A DNA stretch of 64,000 nt from Microcaldota archaeon (GCA_021845465.1 JAKBRL010000001.1:18361-82360); one strand, 5' to 3'. Shown: positions 52,386-60,585, counted from the first letter of the stretch. A program made the numbers and translations. Notes: generated from the letters alone by a model not told the origin.

Positions 52386-52847
52386 GTTTCAACTGAAGAG
52401 ATATTTGCTGTATTAGAAAGAGAACGTAGAACAGGTGAACTCCTGCCGTTGGGTAAAGACTTTTATAATAAAAACAAAAACGAGACAAAAAACCCAGAAA
52501 TGGAAACAGCAGAGAAACAAAAGGAAAACCACGACAAACTCATAGAAGCTCTAAAAGCAAAACGCTTGCAGAAAATACTCACATACATGGCTTATGGAAG
52601 AAGCCTGCCTGATCAGATACCGGAAGAAGAAGAAAGGTTATATATACGTATAAACAATATAATTAAAGAAGAGAAAGCAGGAAACAATAAAACAAAGATA
52701 AAAATAGTATCTGACATGCCGGAACTGGTAACACCTGAAGGAAGGAAAATAGGGCCTTTCGCAAAAGACAGCATAATAGATCTGGAAAGTGAAAAAGAAG
52801 CGGAATTTTTAATAAAGAACAAACTAGGAGAAAAAGTGATTGTATGA
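52386..52847 (+). CDS. GINS complex subunit (Gins51/Gins15 type) with a GTT start
   Basis: 153 aa. A helical A domain is followed by a C-terminal B domain (KIVSDMPELVTPEGRKIGPF), the order of Sld5/Psf1-type subunits; GINS joins MCM at the fork. The first conventional start is TTG 52449, which cuts off IFAVLERERRTGELLPL, the typical GINS N-terminus. GGTGAT-TTC-GTT gives MSTEEIFAVLERE; an in-frame TAA at 52326 and no ATG, GTG or TTG in between leave GTT as the best start. Its stop overlaps the next start as GTATGA. Confidence 0.82.
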   Translation, partial: VSTEEIFAVLERERRTGELLPLGKDFYNKNKNETKNPEMETAEKQKENHDKLIEALKAKRLQKILTYMAYGRSLPDQIPEEEERLYIRINNIIKEEKAGNNKTKIKIVSDMPELVTPEGRKIGPFAKDSIIDLESEKEAEFLIKNKLGEKVIV

Positions 52848-53128
52848 AAATAAGAAGAGAAATCAATATATACTGCCCATACTGCAATGAGCACACGCTC
52901 CACACTGCAAAAATAGCGTCAAAAGGAAAGCAAAGAGGCCTAGGCAAAGCTACAAGAAGGCACAACAGAGTAATAAAAGGATACGTTGGCAGCATAGAAC
53001 CGAAGATTCATCCTAAAAAACTAGGCAAAAGGCAGAAAGTTGTCTTGGAATGCTCCAAGTGTAAAAAATCAGTAGAAAGGGTTTTTGGAGGAAGGACGAA
53101 AAAGAAAATAGAAATAAAAGCAAGATAA
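52844..53128 (+). CDS. rpl44e: 50S ribosomal protein L44e (eL42)
   Basis: 94-aa ribosomal protein with CPYC and CSKC knuckles, GLGKATRRHNRVIKGYVGS in the middle and a basic end. AAGTGAT with a 3-nt gap precedes the ATG, inside the end of the GINS gene. In many archaea the next genes are S27e and aIF2-alpha; here S27e is absent. Confidence 0.96.
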   Translation: MKIRREINIYCPYCNEHTLHTAKIASKGKQRGLGKATRRHNRVIKGYVGSIEPKIHPKKLGKRQKVVLECSKCKKSVERVFGGRTKKKIEIKAR

Positions 53129-53129
53129 A

Positions 53130-53885
53130 ATGCTTATTAAAAAAGAACTTCCGGACGAAAGAGAGCTTGTTTTAGTAAAAATAAGCAAAATCATGCCACA
53201 CGGCGCCTACTGCCAGCTTTTAGAATACGATATCGATGCGTACCTTCCGATATCTGAGATAGCCTCGGGCTGGATAAAAAATATACATGAATTCATAAAA
53301 GAAGGACAGAAAGAAGTGGGGCGTGTAATAACAATAGACAAAAACAAAAGAGCAGTAGATATTTCCTTCAAAAAGGTAACGACAAAAGAAAAGAACGACA
53401 AGGTAAACGAATATAATCTGGAGAAAAGATACGAAAAACTATTCGAACAGGCAATAATAGCAACAAAACTTAACTCAAAAAAGCCAGAGATAATAACAGA
53501 ACTTTCTTCAAAGGTAAACACCTATACTGAAATCATACAGATGTTTATAGACAAGAAAGATACATCTGCGATAATAAAGAACAAACCACTCGAAGATGCA
53601 CTTGCAGATATAGTAAGCAAGAATATCAAACCAAAACGCTACGAAGTCTCATATACTATAGAACTCAGGTCAGTTGATGAAAAAACAGGAATAACCCAAA
53701 TAAAAAAATTACTGGAAGAGATAAAGAACAAAGGGGTTGGGGTTCTCTACCTGGGAGCTCCAAGGTACAGACTCACATCAGAAGACAGCGACTATCCGAA
53801 AGCTGAAAGCAGAATAAAGGAAGCCCAGCGCCTGATAGAGAAACAGAAAAACTTTTCTTACATCATAAAAAGCGACAAGGCATGA
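53130..53885 (+). CDS. eif2a: Translation initiation factor aIF2 subunit alpha
   Basis: 251 aa. An N-terminal S1 domain (LVLVKISKIMPHGAYCQLLEYD, in two parts around ISEIASGWIKNIHEFIKEGQ) is followed by a helical domain and an alpha/beta C-terminal domain that binds the gamma subunit. With beta and gamma it brings initiator tRNA to the ribosome. It starts 1 bp after rpl44e. The usual Nop10 gene does not follow it. Confidence 0.95.
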   Translation: MLIKKELPDERELVLVKISKIMPHGAYCQLLEYDIDAYLPISEIASGWIKNIHEFIKEGQKEVGRVITIDKNKRAVDISFKKVTTKEKNDKVNEYNLEKRYEKLFEQAIIATKLNSKKPEIITELSSKVNTYTEIIQMFIDKKDTSAIIKNKPLEDALADIVSKNIKPKRYEVSYTIELRSVDEKTGITQIKKLLEEIKNKGVGVLYLGAPRYRLTSEDSDYPKAESRIKEAQRLIEKQKNFSYIIKSDKA

Positions 53886-53889
53886 TTAA

Positions 53890-54663
53890 ATGAACAAAAC
53901 AACCATTTATTATAAAAAGAATCTCAAATTCAAAAATCCAATACTCGTTGTAGGCCTGCCTGGAATTGGTAATGTCGGAAGCTTAGTAGGAGAGCATATC
54001 CGCAACGAAACAGACGCAACAAAGGTTGCAACCTTATATTCTCCCTTTTTCCCACACCATGTAATAATGGGCAGGAAAGGAGGCGTAAGGATGGTGAGCA
54101 ACAGGTTCTACCATTTTAAAAACAAGAGCGGCAGAAGCATACTTCTCCTTCTTGGCGACGTTCAGGCAGCATCCCCAAGAGGCCAATATTCGGTAAATGA
54201 AAAAATAATAAAATTCTTCAAATCCCTGGGGGGAAAAACAGCATACACCATAGGCGGGTACAGCATGGGGGCACAATATGTCCAAAAACCAAGAGTTTTT
54301 GGAGTATCAAACAGCAAAGCACTAATTCAAACCCTGTCAAAACAAGGTGTCTCCTTCGGCGAAGTAGGCGGTACTATATGGGGCTCAGCGGGGCTCATAC
54401 CTGCAATGTCAAAAAAATACGATATAGAATCAGCATGTATAATGGGAGAAACCAGCATGCTGGAAATAGATGCAAACGCGGCAAAGTCAGTGCTGGAAGT
54501 AGTTAAAAAGATAATAAACATAGACATAAATATGGAAAACCTTGAAAAGATAAAAACAGAAACAGAAAAGATAATCAGTGACATAGAAAACATATCAAAA
54601 TCTGCCCAAGAAGGACAGCCTGGAGGCAGGCCATCAAACGATATGTTTACCTATATCAGATAA
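53890..54663 (+). CDS. PAC2-family proteasome assembly chaperone
   Basis: 257 aa. The PAC2 fold is marked by PILVVGLPGIGNVGSLVGEH near the N-terminus, FFPHHVIMGRKGGVRMV, LLLLGDVQAASPRGQY and GGYSMGAQYVQKPRVFG. Archaeal members (PbaA/PbaB) assist 20S proteasome assembly. It lies after aIF2-alpha, the usual place. A Glu/Lys-rich helix precedes a short flexible tail. A proteasome alpha gene is at 36155. Confidence 0.9.
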   Translation: MNKTTIYYKKNLKFKNPILVVGLPGIGNVGSLVGEHIRNETDATKVATLYSPFFPHHVIMGRKGGVRMVSNRFYHFKNKSGRSILLLLGDVQAASPRGQYSVNEKIIKFFKSLGGKTAYTIGGYSMGAQYVQKPRVFGVSNSKALIQTLSKQGVSFGEVGGTIWGSAGLIPAMSKKYDIESACIMGETSMLEIDANAAKSVLEVVKKIINIDINMENLEKIKTETEKIISDIENISKSAQEGQPGGRPSNDMFTYIR

Positions 54664-54678
54664 AAACGACTCTAAGAC

Positions 54679-55347
54679 TCAGAGAAGAGTAGCGACCAAG
54701 AGAATGCCTACGGCCGCACCAATTGTTGCGCATGCAAAATTAGAAGTATACTTATTCCCAAAACCCCGTTCTTCAAAATATCCCAACACCGAATCCCCCA
54801 CATCCCCCACCATCCCCGCTACCATGACTATCAACAGCAGCAACATACCCTTACTAAAGGAAAACAGCACAACACCCATTATAAAGGCCCCCAGCGCACC
54901 AGCAGCAAGTCCCAGAAAGGAGACCCCTCCGGATTTTCCTGGCTTTATTCTCTTCAATGTAAGAATATCATAAACTCGGTTGTCGAGTATGCCCACCTCA
55001 CTCGAAAACTTATCTGCGGTTATTGCAGCCACGCTTGCAACATAAGCAACCACAAGCATTTCAGCACTTACGAAGTCCTTATACTCGTTTAAAAAATAAA
55101 TAAAAGATATGATTAGGGGAACCATTCCGTTTGCAAGAACATTTTTCCAGTTACGGGAATGCTCGTATGTCTTCATGGCTATCTTCCGCCTTTTCTTAAA
55201 TCGTGTAACGAGCGCCGAAACAATCAAAAACAGAAGTATCACAAGAAGAAACCAGATGCCTACAGAACCTCCAAAAACAAAGATAAGAAGTCCCATAACT
55301 ACAGCAATAAAAAATCCAAAAAAATCAAGGGTAAGCAGGGTTTTCAA
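54679..55347 (-). CDS. DUF92 membrane protein (VTE6-like)
   Basis: 222 aa with six or so membrane helices. Family marks are RNWKNVLANG, ADKFSSEVGIL, GKSGGVSFLGLAAGALGA and GDVGDSVLGYFEERG. Relatives in plants and bacteria act on isoprenoid phosphates (phytyl-phosphate kinase); the archaeal substrate is unknown. The frame is open to a TTG at 55365, but TAGTGAT lies 3 nt before TTG 55347, and the TATA box (about 55383-55390) puts the transcript start near 55360. It is convergent with the PAC2 gene. Confidence 0.88.
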   Translation of the reverse strand: MKTLLTLDFFGFFIAVVMGLLIFVFGGSVGIWFLLVILLFLIVSALVTRFKKRRKIAMKTYEHSRNWKNVLANGMVPLIISFIYFLNEYKDFVSAEMLVVAYVASVAAITADKFSSEVGILDNRVYDILTLKRIKPGKSGGVSFLGLAAGALGAFIMGVVLFSFSKGMLLLLIVMVAGMVGDVGDSVLGYFEERGFGNKYTSNFACATIGAAVGILLVATLL

Positions 55348-55414
55348 GAGATCACTAAAATTCAAATTTACATTCCAAAAGCTATATAAACCTGGTATTA
55401 CTTAATAATATTAC

Positions 55415-55490
55415 GAATTCTACAGAGGAAGAGTATAACTGGTCGCCTTGCCAGTACACGAAGCGGTACTGGCCTCTTCCTGTATTTTTA
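55415..55490 (+). ncRNA. Candidate small structured RNA upstream of radA
   Basis: An 8-bp perfect hairpin GCCAGTAC-(8 nt)-GTACTGGC (55450-55473) is stacked inside an outer stem, ACAG(AG)GAAGAG at 55422-55433 with CTCTTCCTGT at 55474-55483. A run ATTTTTA follows directly, as in a terminator. TATATAAA at about 55384-55391 is placed to start a transcript near 55415. No box C/D, H/ACA or tRNA features are seen, and no frame runs through it. It could instead be a structured element between divergent genes. Confidence 0.5.
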
Positions 55491-55554
55491 AATATGACAA
55501 CTGATTCCTTATTTATACTTTCGGTACATAATAAATACTATCTATTGTGGTTTG

Positions 55555-56505
55555 ATGGCCAAGGAAAAGAGCATAAAGGAAATCGAGGACCTTCCAGGAG
55601 TAGGTCCAACAATAGCAGAGAAACTACGAGGCACAGGATACGACACACTTGATAAAATAGGGATAGCTTCTCCTCACGAACTCTCCGAGCTTGTGGGCAT
55701 GAGCGTCGAAGCTGCTAAAAAAGCGGTAGACGCAGCAAAACAGGCCACAACCCTAGAATTTAGCACTGGAACCGCACTATACGACGAAAGGAAAACCATA
55801 GGCAGAATAACTACTAACTGCAAGGAACTCAACGAATTATTGGGGGGTGGAGTAGAAGCCAAAGGCATAACTGAAGCTTATGGGAAATTCGCTTCGGGCA
55901 AAACACAGCTGGGTTTCCAGCTTACTGTAAACGCCCAACTTCCGGTAGAGAGCGGAGGCCTCGGTGGAGCAGTCCTATTCATAGACACTGAAGGAACATT
56001 CAGACCGGACAGAATAGAAGCAATAGCAAGTGCATCTTCGATGGATCCCAAAGAGGTCCTTGCGAATATTTTTGTTGTGAGGGCAACAACAACAGAACAA
56101 CAGATACTTTCAATAGAAAAGGCAGACAAGCTAATAAAAGAGCACAATATAAAATTAATAGTAGTAGATTCTTTAATGTCACTTTTCAGATCCGAGTATC
56201 CTGGCCGCGGTGCGCTTGGCGAGCGACAGCAGAAACTAAACAGCCACATACACAAACTCCAACAGCTTGCAGACAACCACAACCTGGCCGTATACATAAC
56301 AAACCAGGTAATGGACAATCCAGGCATTCTTTTTGGAGACCCAACCACTCCGGTAGGAGGAAACATAGTTGCACATGCAGCAACCACCAGGCTATACATG
56401 CGCAAGAGCAAAGAGGACAAAAGGATAATAAGGCTTGTAGACTCACCAAACATGCCTGAAGGCGAAGTAGTAATAAAGATAACTACAAGCGGAATAAGGG
56501 ACTGA
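55555..56505 (+). CDS. radA: DNA repair and recombination protein RadA
   Basis: Archaeal recombinase (Rad51 orthologue) that forms filaments on single-stranded DNA. The N-terminal helix-hairpin-helix domain shows IEDLPGVGPTIAEKLRGTGY. Walker A is GKFASGKT, Walker B LIVVDSLMSLF. The L1/L2 region and MRKSKEDKRIIRLVDSPNMPEGEVV end are typical. 316 aa, no intein. ATG 55555 is used; the TTG one codon before is less likely. Confidence 0.97.
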   Translation: MAKEKSIKEIEDLPGVGPTIAEKLRGTGYDTLDKIGIASPHELSELVGMSVEAAKKAVDAAKQATTLEFSTGTALYDERKTIGRITTNCKELNELLGGGVEAKGITEAYGKFASGKTQLGFQLTVNAQLPVESGGLGGAVLFIDTEGTFRPDRIEAIASASSMDPKEVLANIFVVRATTTEQQILSIEKADKLIKEHNIKLIVVDSLMSLFRSEYPGRGALGERQQKLNSHIHKLQQLADNHNLAVYITNQVMDNPGILFGDPTTPVGGNIVAHAATTRLYMRKSKEDKRIIRLVDSPNMPEGEVVIKITTSGIRD

Positions 56506-56558
56506 ATTTCTCTAATCCCGCTTTCTCCAAATTTCCTTTAACAATGCGAACCGGAAGG

Positions 56559-56579
56559 CCCACACCGTTTACTGGTGGG
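56559..56579 (+). promoter_or_regulatory. Hairpin covering the dphB ribosome site
   Basis: CCCACACC (56559-56566) can pair, with one bulged A, to GGTGGG (56574-56579), which is the ribosome site 2 nt before the dphB ATG. Folding would hide the site. It could control translation, or be without effect at high temperature. Confidence 0.4.
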
Positions 56580-56581
56580 TA

Positions 56582-57379
56582 ATGTCACAGTTCAAAAAGG
56601 CAATATCTATGCTTTCGATAATAGGTCTTGGTTTAGATGTAGGGGACATTTCTTACAAGGGCCTCAAAGCCATAAGAGACGCAGACGCTGTCCTGATGGA
56701 GAATTATACTCTTCCTCTGCCACAAGGATATCTTGATTTTCTCGAAAGGGAGACAGGCAAGAAGATAATTACTATAGACAGGAAAGGACTGGAAGACAAC
56801 GTTGCTCTTACAGTAGAACCTGCCATAGGCTCGAACATGGCTATACTTGTTCCTGGCGATCCGCTTATAGCTACAACACATCACATAATAGCTGAAGCCG
56901 CAAGAAAGACAGGAGCCGAAATCCACATTATTCATTCCTCTTCCATTTTTACTGCAGGAATAGGCGAGAGTGGTCTTGACATATATCGTTTTGGGCCAAC
57001 TACAACTGTCCCTTTCTGGAGCTCCAAATACAAACCAGTTTCATTCGTTGATGTAATTAAAAAAAATCTGGAAAACAATCAACACACTCTTGTGCTTCTG
57101 GATGTTGACGCACATGCAGGTCTGACAATGTCATACTCCGACGCAATAACTCTTATTAAAAAAGCCGAAGAGAAGCGCGGAACAGTAGTTATAGGAAACA
57201 GAAAGATAATAATTCTCTGTGAGATAGGAACGGAAAACCAAAACATTATTTATACTGAAACGGAAAACACAAAACTACAACGCCTTGAAAAACGACTAAT
57301 TTCTAAAAGAACCGCGCTCATAATTCCTGCGGACATGAATTTCGCCGAGAAAGACTTGGTTATGAAATTCGAGCTTTAG
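56582..57379 (+). CDS. dphB: Diphthine synthase
   Basis: SAM-dependent methyltransferase making diphthine on elongation factor 2. The family start is MLSIIGLGLDVGDISYKGLKAI. Other marks are DAVLMENYTLPLP, LVPGDPLIATTH and GEAARKTGAE-like AEAARKTGAEIHIIHSSSI, with YRFGPTTTVPFW. ATG 56582 has a strong ribosome site but adds nine residues; ATG 56609 matches the family length. I keep 56582 because of the GGTGGG. It overlaps the next (-) gene by 20 bp at the 3' end. Confidence 0.93.
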   Translation: MSQFKKAISMLSIIGLGLDVGDISYKGLKAIRDADAVLMENYTLPLPQGYLDFLERETGKKIITIDRKGLEDNVALTVEPAIGSNMAILVPGDPLIATTHHIIAEAARKTGAEIHIIHSSSIFTAGIGESGLDIYRFGPTTTVPFWSSKYKPVSFVDVIKKNLENNQHTLVLLDVDAHAGLTMSYSDAITLIKKAEEKRGTVVIGNRKIIILCEIGTENQNIIYTETENTKLQRLEKRLISKRTALIIPADMNFAEKDLVMKFEL

Positions 57380-58403
57380 GCAACTTCCAATGCCGCATAC
57401 TGTAAACAAGAGCGGCAGAACCAAATCCTTGTACAAACCAAACACTTACTATCCTAAAGAATATTGTTATCGCAGCCGCTACTCCGAAGGTAATACCCAG
57501 GTTTGGGAAAAAAAAGACAAGGTATCCTATAAGAAGTGCATCAGTAACTCCAAGCGTTGCCGGAGCTCCAGTCACTATTCCGAAGAGAAGTGAAGATGAG
57601 AATATGAATATCACGACAGGAAGCTCACTTATCTGAAGGTGTATGCCAAAGGCAAGTATGACAAAGAAGAGAGCAACACCGTTCAGGATTACTGAAGGTA
57701 TAGTAAATACCATAGAATACAGATAGTCAAACCTTCCCAGCTTATTATTTTCCTTAAAATAGAGTTCTCCAACATTCCAGAAACTTCTAAGAAAACGAAA
57801 CCGCGAAAGTTTTTTCCTCATATAATCGAACGGTTTTTTATAATACAAAAAGAGAAAAGGAAGGAGAAGTATGCCAGTTATCACCACCGAAAGCACAAAG
57901 TACCGATGCACAAAAAAAGCAAAAAATATCGCAACAATCCCAAAACCTACAAAATCTGTAAATATGTCCGCAACAACCGCAGGGAAGGTAACTGCAAACC
58001 TGCTTCCTGTAAGTCTGTTTATCGTATAAGAAACGACGCCTCTTCCCCACCTTCCGGGGGTTATGTCCATCGAATACATTGAAAGATATATTACGAAGTT
58101 GTCCCATCTCCTTATCTTTATCTTAAGTGATTTCAGATATCTTTCCCATTTAGGAAAACGCAGCAGATAACCTGCAAATAATACAACAAATGCAGCTCCA
58201 TAATAATAGAGGTTTATCGAATATATTATGTGTAGGAAGTTAATAACGCCTTCATTCAACACTGCAAGAGCCGCTATTATTATAAAAATGCTAAGGCTCA
58301 CCCCCATAACTATGCCAACTATTCTTCTTGCCTTCCTCAGCCTCAATACATAATCCGAGTTTCTTGTGATATCGAGGTTTTTCTCTTCTTTCTTACTTGC
58401 CAT
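57360..58403 (-). CDS. Flippase-like membrane protein (LPG synthase TM / UPF0104 family)
   Basis: 347 aa with eight or so membrane helices. Family signs are RWDNFVIYLSMYSMDITPGRWG and the C-terminal GAPATLGVTDALLIGYLVF. Relatives (AglD-like, MprF TM domain) move or handle lipid-linked groups; the substrate is unknown. The frame is open to ATG 58433, but TATA-like ATAAATATAAATAA at 58434-58448 would start the transcript near 58410, so ATG 58403 (MASKKEEKN) is preferred. Confidence 0.85.
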   Translation of the reverse strand: MASKKEEKNLDITRNSDYVLRLRKARRIVGIVMGVSLSIFIIIAALAVLNEGVINFLHIIYSINLYYYGAAFVVLFAGYLLRFPKWERYLKSLKIKIRRWDNFVIYLSMYSMDITPGRWGRGVVSYTINRLTGSRFAVTFPAVVADIFTDFVGFGIVAIFFAFFVHRYFVLSVVITGILLLPFLFLYYKKPFDYMRKKLSRFRFLRSFWNVGELYFKENNKLGRFDYLYSMVFTIPSVILNGVALFFVILAFGIHLQISELPVVIFIFSSSLLFGIVTGAPATLGVTDALLIGYLVFFFPNLGITFGVAAAITIFFRIVSVWFVQGFGSAALVYSMRHWKLPKARIS

Positions 58404-58433
58404 TGAATAAGCCGAGAAGATATAGGAAAACAT

Positions 58434-58670
58434 TATTTATATTTATGGTAGTTAAAATCCGCACGCGCCCTGTCAGCTTCAAGATAATTTCACTATGCAT
58501 GTTAAACACACTTTACCTCAAAAGTGGCAAACATCCCATACACAGCCCTGCATAAATAACTCCACCTCAGATACAAGTTGAGGACTTTTTATATAAATTC
58601 CCATTTGTTATACAAAGCTCCACGCACACAATAAATATAAAAGCAAGAAAAAATCAATACAAACGTTTAG
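58434..58670. promoter_or_regulatory. Divergent promoter region of the flippase-like gene and endA
   Basis: 237 bp. It holds the TATA box of the (-) gene at its left end, a hairpin CCTCA-(9 nt)-TGAGG at 58565-58583 followed by ACTTTTT, and AATATAAAAGC at about 58633-58646, which would give a nearly leaderless endA message. No open frame of note. The hairpin plus T run looks like a terminator on the plus strand, with no known transcript before it. Confidence 0.4.
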
Positions 58671-59831
58671 ATGATAAGCATACATTACATTTCCAAGGAA
58701 AAAATAACTGTTGAAGATCAATCTACGAAAGACATACTCGAGAGAGGATACATAGGCGAACAGAAGAAAGGCAAGCCTACACAACTTTCAATATTTGAAG
58801 CGCTATATCTTGCCGATGTAAGAAACGCGAAGATATATTATAAAGGCTCAGAACTATCCTTTAATGAACTTGCTGGAAATTTCTGGAAAGAAAAGAAGTT
58901 CATGGCAAAATATCTAACATACAAAGACTGGAGAGACCGGGGGCTTATAATAAAGACCCCGGATACCAAGTACAGAAACCCCCACTCAAATCCCATAAAG
59001 GAGTATCCTTCAAAAAAACTTCGCCTGCACCGATATCATTTCTCAGGAACCTTCTTTATGACTGACTTGGTTACCGTGATAAACCATACAGCCAAAGCAA
59101 AAGAGATTTATGAATCCCTCTGGTTCGGCCAGTATGGATCATACAAAGCCTCAGACCGCGGAAACCTAAACAAACTTGATGTATACGAAACAATGTTCTT
59201 AATTGAAAACGGAATGCTTAGACTAACAAATATTAACAAAAAGAAGCTTACCGAAGAACTAAAAAGCAGACATAGTCATTTTAGTTTGTTATATTCCGTA
59301 TACAAAGACTGGAGGCAAAACGGCTATGTAGTCAAAACAGGCTTCAAGTTTGGAACACACTTCAGGATATATTTTCCAGGAGCAAAACCATTCAAAGCGG
59401 AAAACGGAGACTGGGTGCATTCCAGGCATGTAGTACACGTATTTCCAAGAAGTTCAAGACTACTAATCTCCGAATGGGCAAGGGCTATAAGGGTAGCCCA
59501 TTCGGTAAGGAAGACGTTTATACTTGCATTTCCGGGCAAAAAAAGCAGCAGAAAGACAGAGATCGATTTCATACTCTATCACCGCAAAAACGGGGATTCC
59601 GAAAATCCAAAAGAAGACCCTCCAAGATACGCAATGCTTTCTCTAGGCGAAGAAGAATTTATCGGAGGAGCAGAGCTTGCAAGCGCAATAAAAGAAGCCA
59701 AACGTCGCAAGATAGATCTTATTATTGCAATAGCAGACCGCGAAACGGCAGTAACCTACTATAAAATCAAACAAATAAAATTAAAAGAAAGCAAAGCCGA
59801 ATACTATGAAATAGACTGGATTCAGCCTTGA
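58671..59831 (+). CDS. endA: tRNA-splicing endonuclease, three-unit (epsilon2-like) form
   Basis: Cuts introns at bulge-helix-bulge sites in tRNA precursors. The 386-aa protein reads as three units: an N-terminal half-unit (1-~125, YKDWRDRGLIIKT), a catalytic unit with its own YKDWRQNGYVVKT, and a C-terminal unit (from about 305). The catalytic triad is Y234 (FRIYFPG), H250 (VHSRHVV) and K281 (SVRKTF). This layout, longer than alpha2 enzymes, is the type described from ARMAN archaea, so it is a lineage marker. The domain borders are my estimate. Confidence 0.88.
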   Translation: MISIHYISKEKITVEDQSTKDILERGYIGEQKKGKPTQLSIFEALYLADVRNAKIYYKGSELSFNELAGNFWKEKKFMAKYLTYKDWRDRGLIIKTPDTKYRNPHSNPIKEYPSKKLRLHRYHFSGTFFMTDLVTVINHTAKAKEIYESLWFGQYGSYKASDRGNLNKLDVYETMFLIENGMLRLTNINKKKLTEELKSRHSHFSLLYSVYKDWRQNGYVVKTGFKFGTHFRIYFPGAKPFKAENGDWVHSRHVVHVFPRSSRLLISEWARAIRVAHSVRKTFILAFPGKKSSRKTEIDFILYHRKNGDSENPKEDPPRYAMLSLGEEEFIGGAELASAIKEAKRRKIDLIIAIADRETAVTYYKIKQIKLKESKAEYYEIDWIQP

Positions 59832-59880
59832 TTCATAAAACCTATCAAATGTTCTCATCTTAATCTGGAAACAATTGCAA

Positions 59881-60585
59881 TCAAGAATGATGATGCTCTT
59901 CTTCAATGCGCCTATCTTTAAGATGTTCCTCTTCTACGACTACTTTTTTTATCTCATCAAGATATTCAAAAACAGTGCCTATGAAATATGTTTTATTCAG
60001 GAAGTAATCGGCATCCATTTTTGTTTTGTTATCAAATACCACACGGGCATCAGTCTGGTTGACATTTATGGCATGCGGCTCTAGGGCATACATCTCAGCC
60101 ACTGCCCTAATCTTCTCTTCGGCTTTCTCCAGCTGCGAAACAACCTTTATCTCATAACGAACCTTCTCCCCGGCGAGAGGATTGTTTGCATCGACCATGA
60201 CTCTTCCAGAGTTAACACTTTTCACGGTAGCAATAACTCCATCTATGTCAATCTGCATTCCAGGAATAGGGTCTATGTCTCTTTTTCTGAAGTCTGATAC
60301 AGGCATCATCCTTACAAGGCTCTGGTTTCTCTCCCCGAAAGCGTCTTTAGGCTCAAGATCTAACGTCTTGCTATCTCCTACTTTCATGGTTTTCAAGGCT
60401 TCCCAAAGCGCCTTTATTGCATTATCTCTATTTATCACGACAAGCTGCGGAGCATATCTGATATCCTCCCTATATATTCCTTTCTCTTCTGCAAGTTTTT
60501 TGTCTGTGGTTCTGACCAATTGATTGTCTGCCACTCTCCACAAACTGTAATCTATTTTTAGGAAATCATTATCCTTAAAAGCCAT
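59881..60585 (-). CDS. FKBP-type peptidyl-prolyl isomerase (SlyD-like)
   Basis: 234-aa archaeal long FKBP. The FKBP core is split by an IF (insert-in-flap) domain: DNDFLKIDYSLWRVADNQLV at the start, KTMKVGDSKTLDLEPKDAFGER, and VRMMPVSDF. A C-terminal extension follows, ending in a His/Glu-rich tail (EEHHHS). AAGTGAT with a 3-nt gap marks the ATG. It catalyses proline isomerisation and may act as a chaperone. Confidence 0.92.
   Translation of the reverse strand: MAFKDNDFLKIDYSLWRVADNQLVRTTDKKLAEEKGIYREDIRYAPQLVVINRDNAIKALWEALKTMKVGDSKTLDLEPKDAFGERNQSLVRMMPVSDFRKRDIDPIPGMQIDIDGVIATVKSVNSGRVMVDANNPLAGEKVRYEIKVVSQLEKAEEKIRAVAEMYALEPHAINVNQTDARVVFDNKTKMDADYFLNKTYFIGTVFEYLDEIKKVVVEEEHLKDRRIEEEHHHS

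Noticed and set aside
55878..56453. 191-codon minus-strand frame
   Set aside because: It is antisense to radA and shows no family features.
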